This document shows positions 8,945 through 20,097 of a stretch of 64,000 nucleotides of DNA, one piece after another. Made by a program: the position numbers and the translations under genes. The notes below the pieces were generated by a model. It made no database searches and was not told where the DNA came from. It saw only the letters and a list, made by a program, of their open reading frames with translations. Position 1 is the stretch's first letter, and every line of letters begins with the position of its first letter. This DNA comes from Ichthyophis bannanicus. Lineage: Eukaryota > Chordata > Amphibia > Gymnophiona > Ichthyophiidae. Location of the stretch: positions 916,184,235 to 916,248,234 of the forward strand of contig CM066035.1 in NCBI GenBank assembly GCA_033557465.1, in the 5' to 3' direction.

Positions 8945-9830
8945 GGACCCGATATTCAGTGCCGGCGGTTAGCACTACTAATGTGGCTAGCCACCAGTGC
9001 TGAATATTAAAGCCGGATATTCAATGCTGAGGTCATATTCGGCCCCGGAACTGAATATCTGGAGTAGCCATATAGGCTGACCAAATAACTAGGCAGCAGC
9101 GATATTGTATTGTGCCGCTGCCCGATTAGTGATATGTGGCAAAAGTTAGGCCAGGGTTACCTGCACCTGACTTTTTCTGGGGCATGTCGGGGGCTGCCTG
9201 CGCTCCAACTCTGAATGCCCCTGACATGCCCCAGTGCTAAGCAGTTTGCACTGGGGCATGTAGGGCCGGCAGTCGCGGATATTCCTCTAGCATCATGCCC
9301 TAGAACACTCCCTCCTCTTTCTCCACTCGAATCACCTTCATTTGCCCTCTGCCTTCCATACCAGTTATGAGTTGACATGGAATTCAGCCTTCTATTTTCT
9401 TGGCCTCCACCTGTGGAACAGTCTCCCCCCTGCCCTTTGTCTAGACTCGAGTCTTCCTTTGTCCGATTCAAAACTCAGCTTAAAACCCTTCCATTTCATG
9501 AGGCATTTGACATCCCCATCACCTGACCTACTGGACCTTGTGGATGACTTCCCTCTCTCCCATCTGTCAATGCCACTCTTCCTCCTCTCCCTGGTATGTG
9601 TGCAACCTTTCCTGTCCATGACTTTGGAGTTCTTTTCACCCACTTCTCTTCTTTATGTTTTTACTGTAAACCACTCTTCCAACTTGTTTTAAAGGCGGTA
9701 TATCAAATTCTAATAAACATAAACACTAACCATGTTAGTGGCACTAAATATCCTGTTCACCGAGATTAAGTGATTAGCAGCTCTGCTAACTGCATTAATT
9801 GCTTGGAATATCAGGCCTCTAGTTCTTTAT
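8945..9830. mobile_element. MITE-like palindromic element split by an L2 3' end
   Basis: Left part 8,945-9,300 starts 'gacccgatattcagtgccgg' and is rich in internal inverted segments ('ctgaatattaa', 'cggatattcaatgctga', 'ggggcatg' repeats). Right part at about 9,725-9,825 ends 'ggaatatcaggcctc', the complement of a GCCTGATATTCC-type start. A related copy is at 18,292-18,540 ('gggcccagtattcg' to 'gaatatcgtgccc'). No ORF. The class (hAT-like?) is uncertain. Confidence 0.4.
9300..9720 (+). mobile_element. L2-type LINE 3' end
   Basis: Encodes the C-terminal end of an L2 ORF across frames (a 'LWNSLPPALC...KTLPFHEAFD'-like stretch at 9,410-9,510). It then runs through a 3' UTR to 'aaaggcggtatatc' and TCTAATAAACATAAAC. 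The same C-terminal 'W..LP' plus 'K..LKTHLF' pattern is seen at 56,160-56,275. It is only a truncated terminal piece. Confidence 0.65.
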
Positions 9831-11444
9831 TTTCCATTCCTGAAAAGATATTTGTATGCTTACAGGGTCAATTTATCAGGATAAGAAGACCAATGATGTT
9901 GTCTTCTAATTCTAAAACATGTTTTCTGAAACTGCTGCTTAAAGCAGAAGCCATTGTTGCAGTAAGAAGAGATGACTGCTACTCGTGTTAAAGCACTGTG
10001 CCTCTCAAGACAGTCACTGAAGGGTGACAGATGAATGCTTCTTCTTTCCCCATGGGGGTTGTTTTTTTCCATATCTAATGCCAGATCTCTTGATTTAACA
10101 GTCCAGTAAAAGGAGTGCCTTATGAGGCTGAAGCATACAATCCTGGACTGCTGGAGGGAGGAATCAGAGAGAGAGAAAGCAGGGAGCACTGGAAAAATAA
10201 GAAAAGGAACTAAGGGAAACGCAGGCTTCGTTTATTTCACATGTCTAGTATCAAATCTGTCGGGAATGATTAATACAATACATGAGGGAAGAGAGATTGT
10301 GTTGCAGACGTGGAGGAAGGAGATAAAGGTGCAATGCTCTGGGTCGCCAGGAGTCAGGACTGACTCGAAGGCACACATTGCATTGCTTCCCAACTGATTC
10401 CACAGCAGCATGCTGCTATGAAACAAGCAACTCAATTATTTAGCTGTGCCCTGGGATCTTAATTTCCTGATGAGCCCTTGTTCCTCTGTGTACGCTGATT
10501 GGCTGACTGTGTGCAAATCTCTGTCCAGCCTCATTGCACTCTAAAGATTCATAGAACCACTTAGGAAAGAGAAGGCAGGTGCTGCACATAGCTGGAACAC
10601 TCCTCCTTCAATAACTCAGCAAAGAAAGAAATTAACTGACAGACCCGTCTAGATTTAACACTATACATGCCCATTGGTGCTTCTGAAGTCTTTTTCTTCT
10701 GTTTGAATTTTCTCTTTTGGTAAAATAAAACCAGTGTTGGAAAAGCAAAAACAGATCATACATTTATTGGGGGTAGGAATATTATGTTGTGAACCTCTAA
10801 TTTTTTTAATTGTATTTTATATTGTACTTTACTTCTAATTTCTTTGGTGAGTCGAGTAATCAAATGTAATAAATAAAATGTGAAAAAGTTTTAAGTGGAA
10901 TTAGCAGTCCACCTCTAGCTTTCTAAACAACCAGAAGTGGCTTCACAAAATATACACAGCCAACCTTTGATGCTTTTTATTTTTTTCACTGTAGCTAATG
11001 AGAAAGCCCATCAGAAAGGGTGTTGTAGTTACTTGAGGAGGAGAGCTGTTTCTTTCTCTCCCTCATTCCACCGCTTTTTGCTGGGGGGTATTTACACAAA
11101 TGGAAATTCTGTGCATATTTTAAATTCTGCAGACTTTGTTGATAGAAAATGATTATATTGTGTTATGAGTAATTGATAATTTAGTACAGAAAAGTTGCTT
11201 CTCAAAGATCCATAATGTTCAGTTGTTTTTGTGGAGTTAACTAATCATAACATCTGACCACTCTCAACCACATACCTCTCATCCTCACTGAGGCTAGACA
11301 GTCTCACCCCATATAGGCAGCAGAATGGGATAGACCACTGTGGCCAAAACCCCACCAATAATTTACCTAACACAGCATCAGCAATAGAGAGCTCGGGGAC
11401 AGAGCTGGATATTGGTTTGTTTGGCCTTTCCAACTAAAAAGATG
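9831..11444. other. Mostly unrecognised sequence with two retroposon tails
   Basis: No credible gene. 10,300-10,395 contains 'gggtcgccaggagtcaggac' followed by 'tgactcgaaggcac', resembling the 3' end of RTE/BovB-type LINEs and their SINEs; this identification is tentative. 10,795-10,885 ('ttgtgaacctctaa', 'gtgagtcgagtaatc', AATAAATAAAATG) looks like another LINE 3' tail. The short ORFs at 9,860-10,190 and 10,122-10,397 overlap on opposite strands and show no known motif. Confidence 0.4.
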
Positions 11445-11825
11445 TATTTATTTTCTTTATTTATTTGGTAAGTTGTTATACTGCCTAGGCAAGATACCAT
11501 TGGCATCAGGATGGTTCACAGAGCCTTAATTGCATGAGCGGAACAAAAAAATAAATACTACATTAAAAAAGCAACAAATATGACATACACAACCTTACGT
11601 TAACAAATATATAAAAACATGTAAAATTTGGGGTGAATAGAGCTCTATTATAAAACCGTTGATTAAGTGCCATCTGAGTGGTACACAGAAGGAATGGATA
11701 GGAAAATTTGGAGACATCATAAATAATGATTTTAAGTACATTGGAATAACTATATTTTCACCAGGTTTTAAAATTTGTATAACTTTCTGTTCTTCTATCC
11801 AAGGGGAATGAATTCTACAACACTG
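11445..11825 (-). mobile_element. L2-group LINE 3' end, left half of a split copy
   Basis: Minus-strand 3' end of a LINE. It begins with the tail complement 'tttatttatttggtaagttg' and a 'gatggttcacagagcc' block, then 3' UTR. The matching upstream part (13,745-14,356) continues the same element, so material at 11,826-13,744 was inserted later or shuffled in. Confidence 0.5.
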
Positions 11826-12500
11826 GGGGGGTATTCTGAGCCATGAATAGTGGGGATGGATGGCCCGACAGGACGTCCATCCCCGCTATTTGTGGCTTCA
11901 CCTGCCCCAGAATAACTTCCCCGCCGGTTATGTGGGGAAGCTAGACGGGGCGGGGAATGGGTGGCATGGGGGCGGAGAGTGGGCAGGCAGTGGGTGGTTG
12001 CCGGCTCTGGACGTACAGGGTCGATTCTAATGTCTGTCCTATATGTCCGGATCTGGCGAAATGTCCGGGGAAGTTATTCCACCTCTGAGATGGAATAACT
12101 TGGACATTTGTTTTTGGAAGGCCCAGGGCATGCATGGGGCAGGGGGGCCAGGGTTTATTCCCTGCAGCCAAACCCTGGCCTTAGGAGGCCAGTTCGGGGG
12201 TCGGGCTGCGGGAAATAAATTGTTTTTCTTGGCTGCCAGCATCGTGGCTTTTAAATGGAGCTGTGGTGCCATAGCGCAGCGGCTCCATTTAAAAGCCCTG
12301 ACTGAGTTAGTTGGGCTATTAATGTATGTGCAGGCAGGACTGAATCACAGTCCTGACCTGCATGTACATTGCTGTTCACGATTCTGATCCTGTGGGACCC
12401 GATATGCCCCGTGTGATCAGAATCGCGATCCTCTCTGTACTTCCGGTTCAGACTGGACATACAAAGGAGATGAACGTGTAGGACAGAATCAGGCCCTGGG
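11826..12500. mobile_element. GC-rich MITE-like element
   Basis: Starts 'gggggggtattctgagccat' and ends 'gaacagaatcaggccctggg'-like sequence (12,480-12,500). These ends are loosely complementary (GGGG-TATTCTG..CC versus GGGCCTGATTCTG.CC). It has an internal palindrome 'cttttaaatggagc...gctccatttaaaag' at about 12,247-12,294. No coding potential that I trust. The right part is duplicated at 13,216-13,423. Confidence 0.4.
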
Positions 12501-12583
12501 TTATTAAGTTAACTTCTCCCCCCCCCCCCCTTGTTGTATTTTAAATAAATTAAGGAATTGTTGAATGTATAACTTGTTGTTTA
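12377..12583 (+). repeat. 205-bp direct duplication, copy 1
   Basis: Runs from 'cacgattctgatcctgtggg' to 'aacttgttgttta'. It is repeated almost perfectly at 13,216-13,423; I see two or three differences and one base of poly-C length. It includes the right end of the MITE-like element, a poly-C run and part of a LINE/SINE-type tail. Confidence 0.9.
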
Positions 12584-12946
12584 ATGGAAACCACTTTGAC
12601 CTAGTGAAAAGCAGTATATAAATACAGCAAAATAACTAAATTATTATAGGAAAATATAGAGTGCCTAACCCATTCATATCATAATTTTCGGTAGGAAAGG
12701 GCAACTAAATGGTGTAAAATGACAAAAGTAAAGAATCACCCCCACAAAAAACACAAGCAAAATAAGGAGCAGGGGTATAATTGTCAAAAAGGTGTCATTT
12801 ATCATGCCTGACATGGCCATGTTTCAGCAAGAATTATCTGTGTCAGGTCTATATTGATATCATGATTTGATATATGTAAGTATTGATTAAAAAATTTTTG
12901 AGAGCACAATTTGCACAAGTCACCACTCCACACTGTTCACTTTATT

Positions 12947-13216
12947 ATATTTATTTATTTATTTACATTCTCTTATATACCGCTCTATTCTGCATCAGTG
13001 CGGTTTACATTGAACAGGGCACTATAACTTGGAGATAACTATTTTACAGGGAACATGGGCTATGGAGGGTTAGGTGGCTTGCCCAAGACCACAAGGAGCA
13101 CCTGTGGGACTAGAAACCCCAGTCCTTCCGGCCCAAGGTTGCTGTCCTCTAGTGGGATTTGAACTCCCGACCTTCCGGCCTGAAGTACCTTGCCCCAACC
13201 ACTAGGCCACTCCTCC
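12947..13216 (-). mobile_element. tRNA-headed SINE, copy 3 (tail type II)
   Basis: Minus strand. The head begins GGAGGAGTGGCC with A-box CCTAGTGGTTGG and B-box region GGAGTTCAAATCC. The body is 'gggccggaaggactgggg' and 'cttgggcaagccacctaac'. The tail 'aatgtaaaccgcactgatgc', then 'agagcggtatataagag' and AATAAATAAATA, matches the 3' end of LINE-A and LINE-B. Confidence 0.85.
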
Positions 13217-13423
13217 ACGATTCTGATCCTGTGGGACCAGGTATGCCCCGTGTGATCAGAATCGCGATCCTCTCTGTACTTCCGGTTCAGACTGGACATA
13301 CAAAGGAGATGAACGTGTAGGACAGAATCAGGCCCTGGGTTATTAAGTTAACTTCTCCCCCCCCCCCCCTTTGTTGTATTTTAAATAAATTAAGGAATTG
13401 TTGAATGTATAACTTGTTGTTTA
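13216..13423 (+). repeat. 205-bp direct duplication, copy 2
   Basis: Near-identical to 12,377-12,583. It abuts the first base of SINE copy 3, so the SINE sits exactly at the left edge of this duplicate. Confidence 0.9.
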
Positions 13424-13744
13424 GACAATGGGTGGTTTTTCATTCCACTGTATGTATTTATTTGTTTTTCATTTTTATGACTCTGGCTTTTTCATCATGG
13501 TATGTAATTTATTTTTATGGTTTATTTTAATTTTGTATGTATTGATACAAATTGAATATATTTTACTGCAGTTTCACATAAATATATATATTACTTAATA
13601 GGTATTTATAGTCATATTTATATGTTATACGCAATCAAATCTGTTCATCTAATTGCCCCCGATGCAGGCAGTTCTTGCCAAAACACGGCCATGTCAGTCA
13701 TAATAAAGGACATCATTTTAACAATTATATCCCCTGCTCCTTGT

Positions 13745-14356
13745 TTGGCAACTAAATGATGTGTCTGAAAAGATCAAAATGTCTTCATAGGACAAGAGGA
13801 TACAGGTAAATTGAATATCCACTATAAAAGGAGCAATGGGCTAGTATTGGAATTTTGTGCTTAATACAAGTAATAATTGGAAGCCAGTGCTTTTCCATTA
13901 TTAATGATGTGGCATGATCAATCGCTTTGCATTATGAATTAACTTCACCATGGTATTTTGTATCAACTGAAGACATTTAATTGAGGTAGGCCAGTCAGAA
14001 GTGCATTACAGTAGTCTAAACTGTTCATAATGAGTGCTTGAGTTAGTGCCCTTACTGATTTCTTATCTAGGTAAGGTTTAATTAATATTTGTTCTGTACA
14101 AAAATCTTTCTGAACAAGGGAAGAGATCTATGGGGCAAATCTTTAATTCTCTATCAAAGATAACATCCAAGGTGGTGATGGAATCTTTAATGGGAATAGA
14201 AGTACTTGCTACTTGGGGCAAGAATTGGCAAGATAATTTATCATTAGAAAAACAAATTGCAGATGATTTATTGATATTAAAAACAAGTCTGTTTCTGCTT
14301 TTAACTTCTCCCAAGGCTTCTACTGACCCTCTTGCTCTGCTGGGTTGAATTCTACA
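13745..14356 (-). mobile_element. L2-group LINE, C-terminal ORF remnant
   Basis: On the minus strand a frame at 14,078-14,330 reads like the segment after the RT of L2-group LINEs (NKSSAICFSND, then TTLDVIFDREL, the 'LGV.LD..L' block). Downstream to 13,745 is the decayed C-terminus. It is truncated at 14,356 by DIRS-B and continues, after a gap, at 11,445-11,825. Confidence 0.6.
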
Positions 14357-14785
14357 ACCCCACGAATTGGCCTTAGATCCGACGCCAGTGGCAAAACGTT
14401 TCCAAATCTGGGGAACCACAGTGATAGATCTCTTTTCCACTCTGCTGAACTCTCAGCTCCCACAGTTCTGCTCCAGGATACCATCCAAACTCAGTCTAGC
14501 ATCCGATGCCTTCATGGTCCACTGGGGTCGGGAACTACTTTATGCGTTCCCCCCCATACTCCTGATTCCGAAGACCTTTCTCAAGCTACAAGCAGTCAAG
14601 GGCTCTATGATCCTCATAGCCCCTCGCTAGCCCTGTCAGCCCTGGTTTCCCGTTCTACTTCAGCTGACACAAACTCCTCCAATCCATTGGGATCCAGGCT
14701 GGGTCTTCTGTCTCGGGACAATGGAACACTCCTCTATCCCAATCTGCACTCACTCCGCCTGACAGCATGGATGCTGAGAGTATGA
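14357..14785 (+). pseudogene. DIRS-B MT-like domain remnant
   Basis: Frame 14,367-14,630 shows VIDLFSTLLNSQLPQFCSR, DAFMVHW, LYAFPP, KTFLK and MILIAPR, aligning block for block with DIRS-A 6,795-7,100. A TAG just after LIAPR and a frameshift move the rest to the frame ending in MLRV and TGA at 14,783-14,785. That stop overlaps the recombinase start (ATGA at 14,782-14,785). Confidence 0.75.
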
Positions 14786-15820
14786 TCTATCAAAATCGAT
14801 CACTATCTGCTGCCATAAAGGATATTCTCCTTTCTTCCAGAAAGCCTTCCACCAGGAAGACGTACTCTTTCAATGGCATAGATACACATCTTGGTGCACT
14901 CAAAATAATCAAAATCCCTTTGAAGCACCAGTATCCATGCTTCTTCAATATCTTTTGCATTTGTCCTTTCTAGGACTCAAAACAAATTCAGTATGGGTGC
15001 ACCTCAATGCTTTTTCAGCTTTTCATAAACCTGTGGATGGTAGGCCTATATCCACAGTTCCTCTTGTGGCACGTTTCATGAGGAATCTCCTCCTCACGAA
15101 GCCAGCCCTTTGACCACATCTGGTAGCGTGGGATCTTAACATGGTATTGGCTCAACTCCTTAAACCTCCATTTGAGCCCTTAGCAACCACATACCTATGA
15201 TACGTATCTTGGAAAGTGCTATTTCTCATCACCCTGACCTCAGCCAGATGCATCAGTGAGTTGCAGGCCTTAGTGGCTCATGCTCCATATACTTGCTTTC
15301 ATCATGACATAGTCGTCCTTCAGACACATCCCCATTTTCTACCAAAAGTGCTGTCTTCTTTCAGTATCAATCAGTGATTCTACTGGTCTTTTTCCCAAGA
15401 CCTCATGCTTCTCGTGCAGAAGCAACCCTACATACACTTGACTCTGAAAGGGCTCTAGCCTTCTTTCTTCAAAGAACAGAAGTCATTAGGAAATCACACC
15501 AGCTCTTTGTCTCTTTCAATCCTACTCACCTGGGCCTTCCAGTAACTAAATGAACACTATCTAGATGGATAGAAGTTTGCATTTCTCTTGCATATGACAA
15601 TGCAGGACTTTCTCTCACAGGTCATGTCACTGCTCATAATGTCCGAGCAATAGTAACTTCTGTGGCCATTCTATGTTCAGTAGCCATTGACGAGATTTGC
15701 CAAGCTGCTATATGGTCCTCTATCCATACCTTTGCAGTTCATTACTGCTTGGACAAGGACTCCCGCCAGGATGCTGCCTTTGGCCAGGCAGTCCTTCAAC
15801 ATCTCTTTGGAACATAGAAC
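14782..15820 (+). pseudogene. DIRS-B tyrosine recombinase, decayed
   Basis: Begins at an ATG (14,782) overlapping the MT stop. The N-terminus reads IKDILLSSRKPSTRKTYSF, then several frameshifts follow. Later blocks can be followed by eye: a TSAR-like 'ctcagccagatgcatc' (15,238-15,255), 'cataatgtccgagca' in place of the His-x-x-Arg codons (15,633-15,650) and 'attactgcttgg' (15,739-15,750) around the nucleophilic Tyr. Several in-frame stops (e.g. near 15,376 and 15,549) show it is non-functional. Confidence 0.7.
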
Positions 15821-15947
15821 AACTCCTACCCCCCGCCCACTTCTTGCCAAATCTCCTTGGCGAGAAAGTCTAGGTTCAAATGACCTTGTCCGACTTTCTG
15901 ACCCGGCCCAACTCTTCAGAGATCTGGGAGCTAGGGAGTCCCATATG

Positions 15948-16040
15948 TGAAGACTACATTCCTGCTTGTTCCTGGAGATAGCATAGTTACTCACCTGTAA
16001 CAGGTGTTCTCCGGAAACAGCAGGAATTTAGTCTTCACAA
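15948..16040. repeat. DIRS-B internal complementary region
   Basis: Second half ('agcatagttactcacctgta...aatttagtcttcaca') is the reverse complement of the right end at 16,233-16,296. First half ('tgtgaagactacattcctgc...ggaga') predicts the sequence of the lost left end. Confidence 0.85.
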
Positions 16041-16296
16041 CCCACCCTCCTCCCCTTGGAGTTGTAGGTTAGTGTTTTTCTATTTTTTCCACTCCTTTTC
16101 TTCAGCTACAAACACAACTGAGGAGAGGGAGTTGGGAGAGTGGGAAGGCAGTGGCGCAGGCGCAGTGGACTGCTCCCAAAGGCTTTCCTATTGGTAGCTT
16201 TCCGTGCGGGCTCCATCGGTACCCGATCTCACCCATTGTGAAGACTAAATTCCTGCTGTTCCCAGAGATCACCTGTTACAGGTAAGTAACTATGCT

Positions 16297-17390
16297 TTAT
16301 TACACGTCACATAACAAGACTTGGATGCCTCTTAGCACAATATTTAAGGGGGGAGACATCAACGATATCGTATTGCTACGATTCAGACACTTCTGCAGGA
16401 TCTCTCTCAGAAAGAGGAGAATATTGTGGACACCTTTATGCAGTTCTATTCAAAGTCATACCAGACAGAGGTATCTGACCCAGCCAGCCAATGCAAAGCC
16501 TTCCTGCAATCGATTGGGGGTCCCAAACTCTCTCCCGCTATGTCACAATATCTGGGGGGTCCAATTAGTGAAAAAGAACTACTTTCAATGATCTCATCTT
16601 TAGCATTGAATAAAGCCCCCTGCCCTGACAGGTACACAGTCGAGTTTTATAGACAGTTTAAAATTTTGCTTAGTCCTTATCTGGGTCATCTCTTTCACTT
16701 TATAGCTGAAGGGAATCTACCTTCCTCCTCCTTTACTGAAGCTCGTATTGTGGTGGTTCCTAAGCCTGGCAGGGATCCTACCTTAATTCAGAATTATCGT
16801 GCATAACATGGATAACAAACTATTAAGCAAAACATTTAGCAGGCCGCCTACAGAGGCTTATGGGGGCCTTGATCCACCCCGATCAGACCGGTTTCATCTC
16901 CAGCCATTATATTGGGGATAATGGGTGTCTCTTTGCCTCTATCCTCTTGGCGTTGGGGGAGAGGGCTGACTCTGTGGTGGCCCTCTCCCTCGATGTCGAA
17001 AAGGCCTTTGACCGTATGGAGTGGTCATACCTTATGCAGGTCTTGGAATGGATGGGCTTTGGTACAAACTTCCTTAATTGGATACAGGTTCTATATTTTC
17101 CCTTACCTCTCATTTTGTGATTAATGGCAGTACATCTCCACCCTTTGCCATCTCTAGAGGGACCAGACAAGGATGTCACCATCCCCCCTTCTTTTTAACA
17201 TGGCGTTGGAGCCTCTCCTATTGGCTATATGTCAAAATCCGAATATACATGACTTTCAGTTCAGGATGGTAACCTGCAAATTGACAGCATATGCCGATGA
17301 CATTTTACTTTTCCTCCGGCAGCCAATGACCTCCATACCTGCGCTTTTCTCTCTTATATCTCTTTTTTCACAATTCTCCAGATACAGGAA
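16297..17390 (+). pseudogene. L1/Tx1-type ORF2 fragment, reverse transcriptase
   Basis: Broken RT of an L1-superfamily LINE. A segment before the RT core reads FYSKSYQTE and GGPISEKELLSMI, then ALNKAPCPD (canonical 'NKAPGPDG'), VVVPKPGRDP and LIQNYRA (16,426-16,806). Next come LIHPDQTGFI (16,866) and SLDVEKAFDRMEW (16,990-17,030, first catalytic Asp). GTRQGC (17,160) and AYADDILLFL (17,288-17,318) follow in shifted frames. At least three frameshifts or stops are present. Both ends are missing: DIRS-B precedes it and an opposite-strand L2 follows. Confidence 0.82.
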
Positions 17391-18291
17391 GAGCGGAGTT
17401 CCCAAGGAGGCATGTAGGGAGAGATAAGAGAGGAAAGGTAGTGTGGAGCAGCTGAATGAAGGCACTTATAGGTCAGTAGTAGAAGTTTGAACTGGATGTG
17501 GAAACGGATAAAGAGCCAATGAAGTGACTTGAGAAGAGGGGTGAGCATAGTGGCAGTGGTGGAAGATTAGCCGTGCAGCTGAGTTTTGAACAGATTGAAG
17601 TGGGGAGAGAGGATTCAGAGGAAGACCAATGAAGAGGAGGTTGCAATAGTCTAGACGGGAAGTGACTAGCGAATGGATAAAGTTCTTAGTAGTGTATTCA
17701 GAAAGGAAGGGACACATTTTATCAATGTTATAGAGAAAGAAGTGACAGGTTTTAGCTACCTGTTGGATGTGTGTGGAGAAGGAGACAGATGAGTCAAAGA
17801 TGACCTTCAAGTTTGTGAGTCGAGGAAACAGGGAGGAATAGTGTTATCCACAGAGGTAGAGAAAGGAAGAAGGTGAGAGGTGAGTTTAGGGGGAAAGATA
17901 AGCTCTGTTTTGGCCTTGTTCAATTTCAAACGATGGCGAGACATCCAGGGAGCAATGTCAAATAAGCAGGTAGAGATTCAGGCCTGGATTCCTAGAGAGA
18001 TTTCAGGTGTAGAGAGGTAGATCTGAGAGTCATCAGCATAGCGATGGTACTGAAAACCATGGGAAGAGATGAGTGCACCAAGGGTACTGTGTGTAGAGAG
18101 AGACAAGGAGAGGTCCCATAACGGAGTCAAGGGATACACCAACTGAAAGGGGCATAGCAATAGAAGAGGATCCACCAGAACATAGACTAAAAGTGTGGTG
18201 GGAGAGCTTCCTGTTTCCAGGGAGTAACCACGGTAATAATCTTCCTCCATTTCACTCCAGACAGAAATAAACATAAAAATAGAACACTCTT
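17391..18291 (-). pseudogene. L2-type LINE, RT C-terminal half
   Basis: Minus-strand frames at 17,978-18,274 (YRYADDSQIYLSTP, the YADD catalytic box) and 17,466-17,810 (VIFDSSVSFSTHIQQVAKTC, then HSLVTSRLDYCNLLF, NSAARLIF) are the palm/thumb end and C-terminal region of an L2 reverse transcriptase. The same blocks occur in plus orientation at 63,640-64,000. Several stops break it. The 5' half is absent. Confidence 0.85.
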
Positions 18292-18540
18292 TGGGCCCAG
18301 TATTCGAAAGGCATTTACATGGTTTACAGCTTTTGGCTCACCTAGTTCTAGCTGTGGCTGCTAACCGAGTAGCAGTCCAATATCGCCACTACCTGGTTAG
18401 TCTCTACGGCTGACTCCACACAACGCCTAACCCGGATACTCAATGCTGATGCTGCGACATTGAATATCCCAGTTTAGAGGTCAGTGGGCAGAGCTATGTG
18501 CTGATGCAGCGCATAGCCCACCCAACAGAATATCGTGCCC
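18292..18540. mobile_element. MITE-like element, second copy
   Basis: Begins 'gggcccagtattcgaaagg' and ends 'cagaatatcgtgccc', roughly complementary ends. The interior has repeated 'aatgctgatgctg' and 'gaatatcc' motifs like those at 8,945-9,300. Non-coding. It separates two minus-strand LINE pieces and was probably inserted between them. Confidence 0.45.
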
Positions 18541-18980
18541 TTTATCTTCATTTCATTTTTTTGTATACCACCTTTAGGAGGGCTAGTAAAGCAGTTTACA
18601 ATTTAAAAGCATTTACTTAGCAATAGAGAGAAAAGGAACACAATAAAATGGAAAGAAAAGTGTTTAGGTGAGAAGAGGGACAAAGGTTTCAGCTCATTGA
18701 TCTTAACCCAGTCCTTCAAAGGCACACTGAAAAAGGTAGGGCTTCAGGTTAGCTTGGAAGGCCTTATAGGAAGGTTCAGTATGAAGAAGGAGTGGAACGG
18801 TGTCCCATAGAACAAATGCTGTGAAGAAAAAACCAATTGCCTATGTGGATTCCAGTCTAGTGGAGGACACAAAGGGAATGCAGAGCCTGGTCTCTAGAGC
18901 TGAGCGGAGTGCATTTGGTGGAACAGAGGGAACTGTGAGAGAAGCGGTGGAAGGCCTTATGTGTGAAGGAATCCAGTGAT
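18541..18980 (-). mobile_element. LINE 3' end fragment
   Basis: Reads from the tail inward: 'ttgtataccacctttaggag', then 'aaagcagtttaca', then decayed coding-like sequence. This is the usual minus-strand view of an L2-group 3' UTR (a 'gtaaactgctttac' block followed by 'ggtatacaa'). The region 18,981-19,330 that follows shows nothing I can name. Confidence 0.5.
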
Positions 18981-19339
18981 AGTGCATAAGAAATCAACCA
19001 TCATACAAAATTAGGTTTCAAAATTTATCCCAGAGCACATAGGTGGTCCAGTATAAAGTGAACTTTTTTGTTGAAATCTATGTTGAGAAAGGCAAAATGC
19101 CATTCGCATAACAAAGTTTCCTATTTATTCTATTTAATTGACACCTAACAAAGCGTCAGAGCTGTGTAAACACACCAAGTGAAACACAAAATGAAATAGA
19201 AGCAACACTTAGCTTGCAGATGCAAAATCCCATGCCTCAAAGGTTTTTTGAAAGTAGATCCATACAGGATATTGAAAACCCGATCATTAATCCATAGCGA
19301 CACAGAAACTGTGTTTTGAGCTTCAGTCTTAGCAATCAG

Positions 19340-20097
19340 CTCTGCATCAAGCTTCTTTCAGATTCAGGGTTGCCTTCAATGGATCTCTCAAGTCTCCTCC
19401 AATTATGCCGTAATTATAGGGATAGAAGAAAGGAGTACATATAATCCTATAGAAATCGTGTGTCAAAAGTGCTCCACAAGCATGATACGGTAGAGAACTT
19501 AATTCTACCGGAAAGGCTAAAGAAAAATAATAGGTCTTAAGAGCTATTTTGAATTTAGAGAGGGAAGGCGAATGTACAATGACAAATTGTTCCAGAGATG
19601 AGGAGATAAAAAACAGAATCCATTATGGCAAGTGGACTCCAACCATGCCTGACTGGGTTTAGGAAGAACCAGGAGACTGATCCTGGGATCTAAGAGTGTG
19701 AGATGGTGTATACAGAAGATGGAAATTGGAAAGATATTGGGGCTGGCCAGAGCATAGCACCTTCTGGTTAACAGCAGGACCTTAAATTTGATTCTAAAAT
19801 TGATGGGTATTGCTCTTCCATAAGCAAAGGAGTCACATGGTCACAGTGATTAGTTGATGCTACCAATTTTGTCACGGTATTTTTAATTAGTTGTAGTTGT
19901 TTCAGATGTGCTTGCAGTAGACCATTATACAGGGAGTTACAATAGTCCAATCTGGTAATCACAAGGGCATGAACTCGAGACAGCAAAGCATTCCTCTTGA
20001 GGAATGGTCTTATAAATTTAATCAAACGTAGTGAATAGAAACGCGCCTTAGTAACTGAAGAAATCTATTTCGTAAAATTCAATTGAGTATCAAGGTG
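19340..20097 (-). pseudogene. L2-group LINE, C-terminal part (left half)
   Basis: Minus-strand frame 19,768-20,090 reads LDTQLNF, a stop, VTKARFYSLR, IRPFLKRNALLSRVHALVITRLDYCNSLYNGL, typical of the region after the RT in L2-group LINEs. 3' UTR follows to about 19,340. The element is interrupted at 20,097/21,614 by the solo LTR: the LINE frame leaves off at ...ILGCHL on the far side and resumes with HLDTQL here. Confidence 0.8.
20094..20097. repeat. Target-site duplication of solo LTR (GGTG)
   Basis: GGTG at 20,094-20,097 and 21,614-21,617. The preceding A is also shared (AGGTG), so the duplication is 4 bp if the LTR ends in CA, 5 bp otherwise. Confidence 0.7.

Larger units (their letters stand above)
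12764..13742. repeat. Pair of ~85-bp inverted arms enclosing a SINE
   Basis: Arm 12,764-12,848 ('aggagcagggg', 'tgacatggcc', 'cagcaagaa') is the reverse complement, at roughly 80 percent, of 13,656-13,742 ('ttcttgcca', 'ggccatgtca', 'cccctgctcct'). The interval contains SINE copy 3 and the second 205-bp duplicate. It could be a foldback or TIR element, or an inverted duplication. Confidence 0.6.
14357..16296 (+). mobile_element. DIRS-B: 5'-truncated DIRS retrotransposon
   Basis: Starts abruptly within the RNase H/MT junction and keeps the MT-like domain, the recombinase, an internal complementary region (15,948-16,040) and the right terminal repeat (about 16,080-16,296). Ends read '...CAGGTAAGTAACTATGCT'. 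The left end, gag, RT and most of RNase H are absent. It is clearly a different subfamily from DIRS-A, since the coding blocks align only at protein level while the right termini share CACCTGTTACAGG. Confidence 0.88.

Noticed and set aside
9157..9471. 104-codon minus-strand ORF as a gene
   Set aside because: It spans the junction of a MITE-like element and an L2 3' end and is antisense to the L2 C-terminus.
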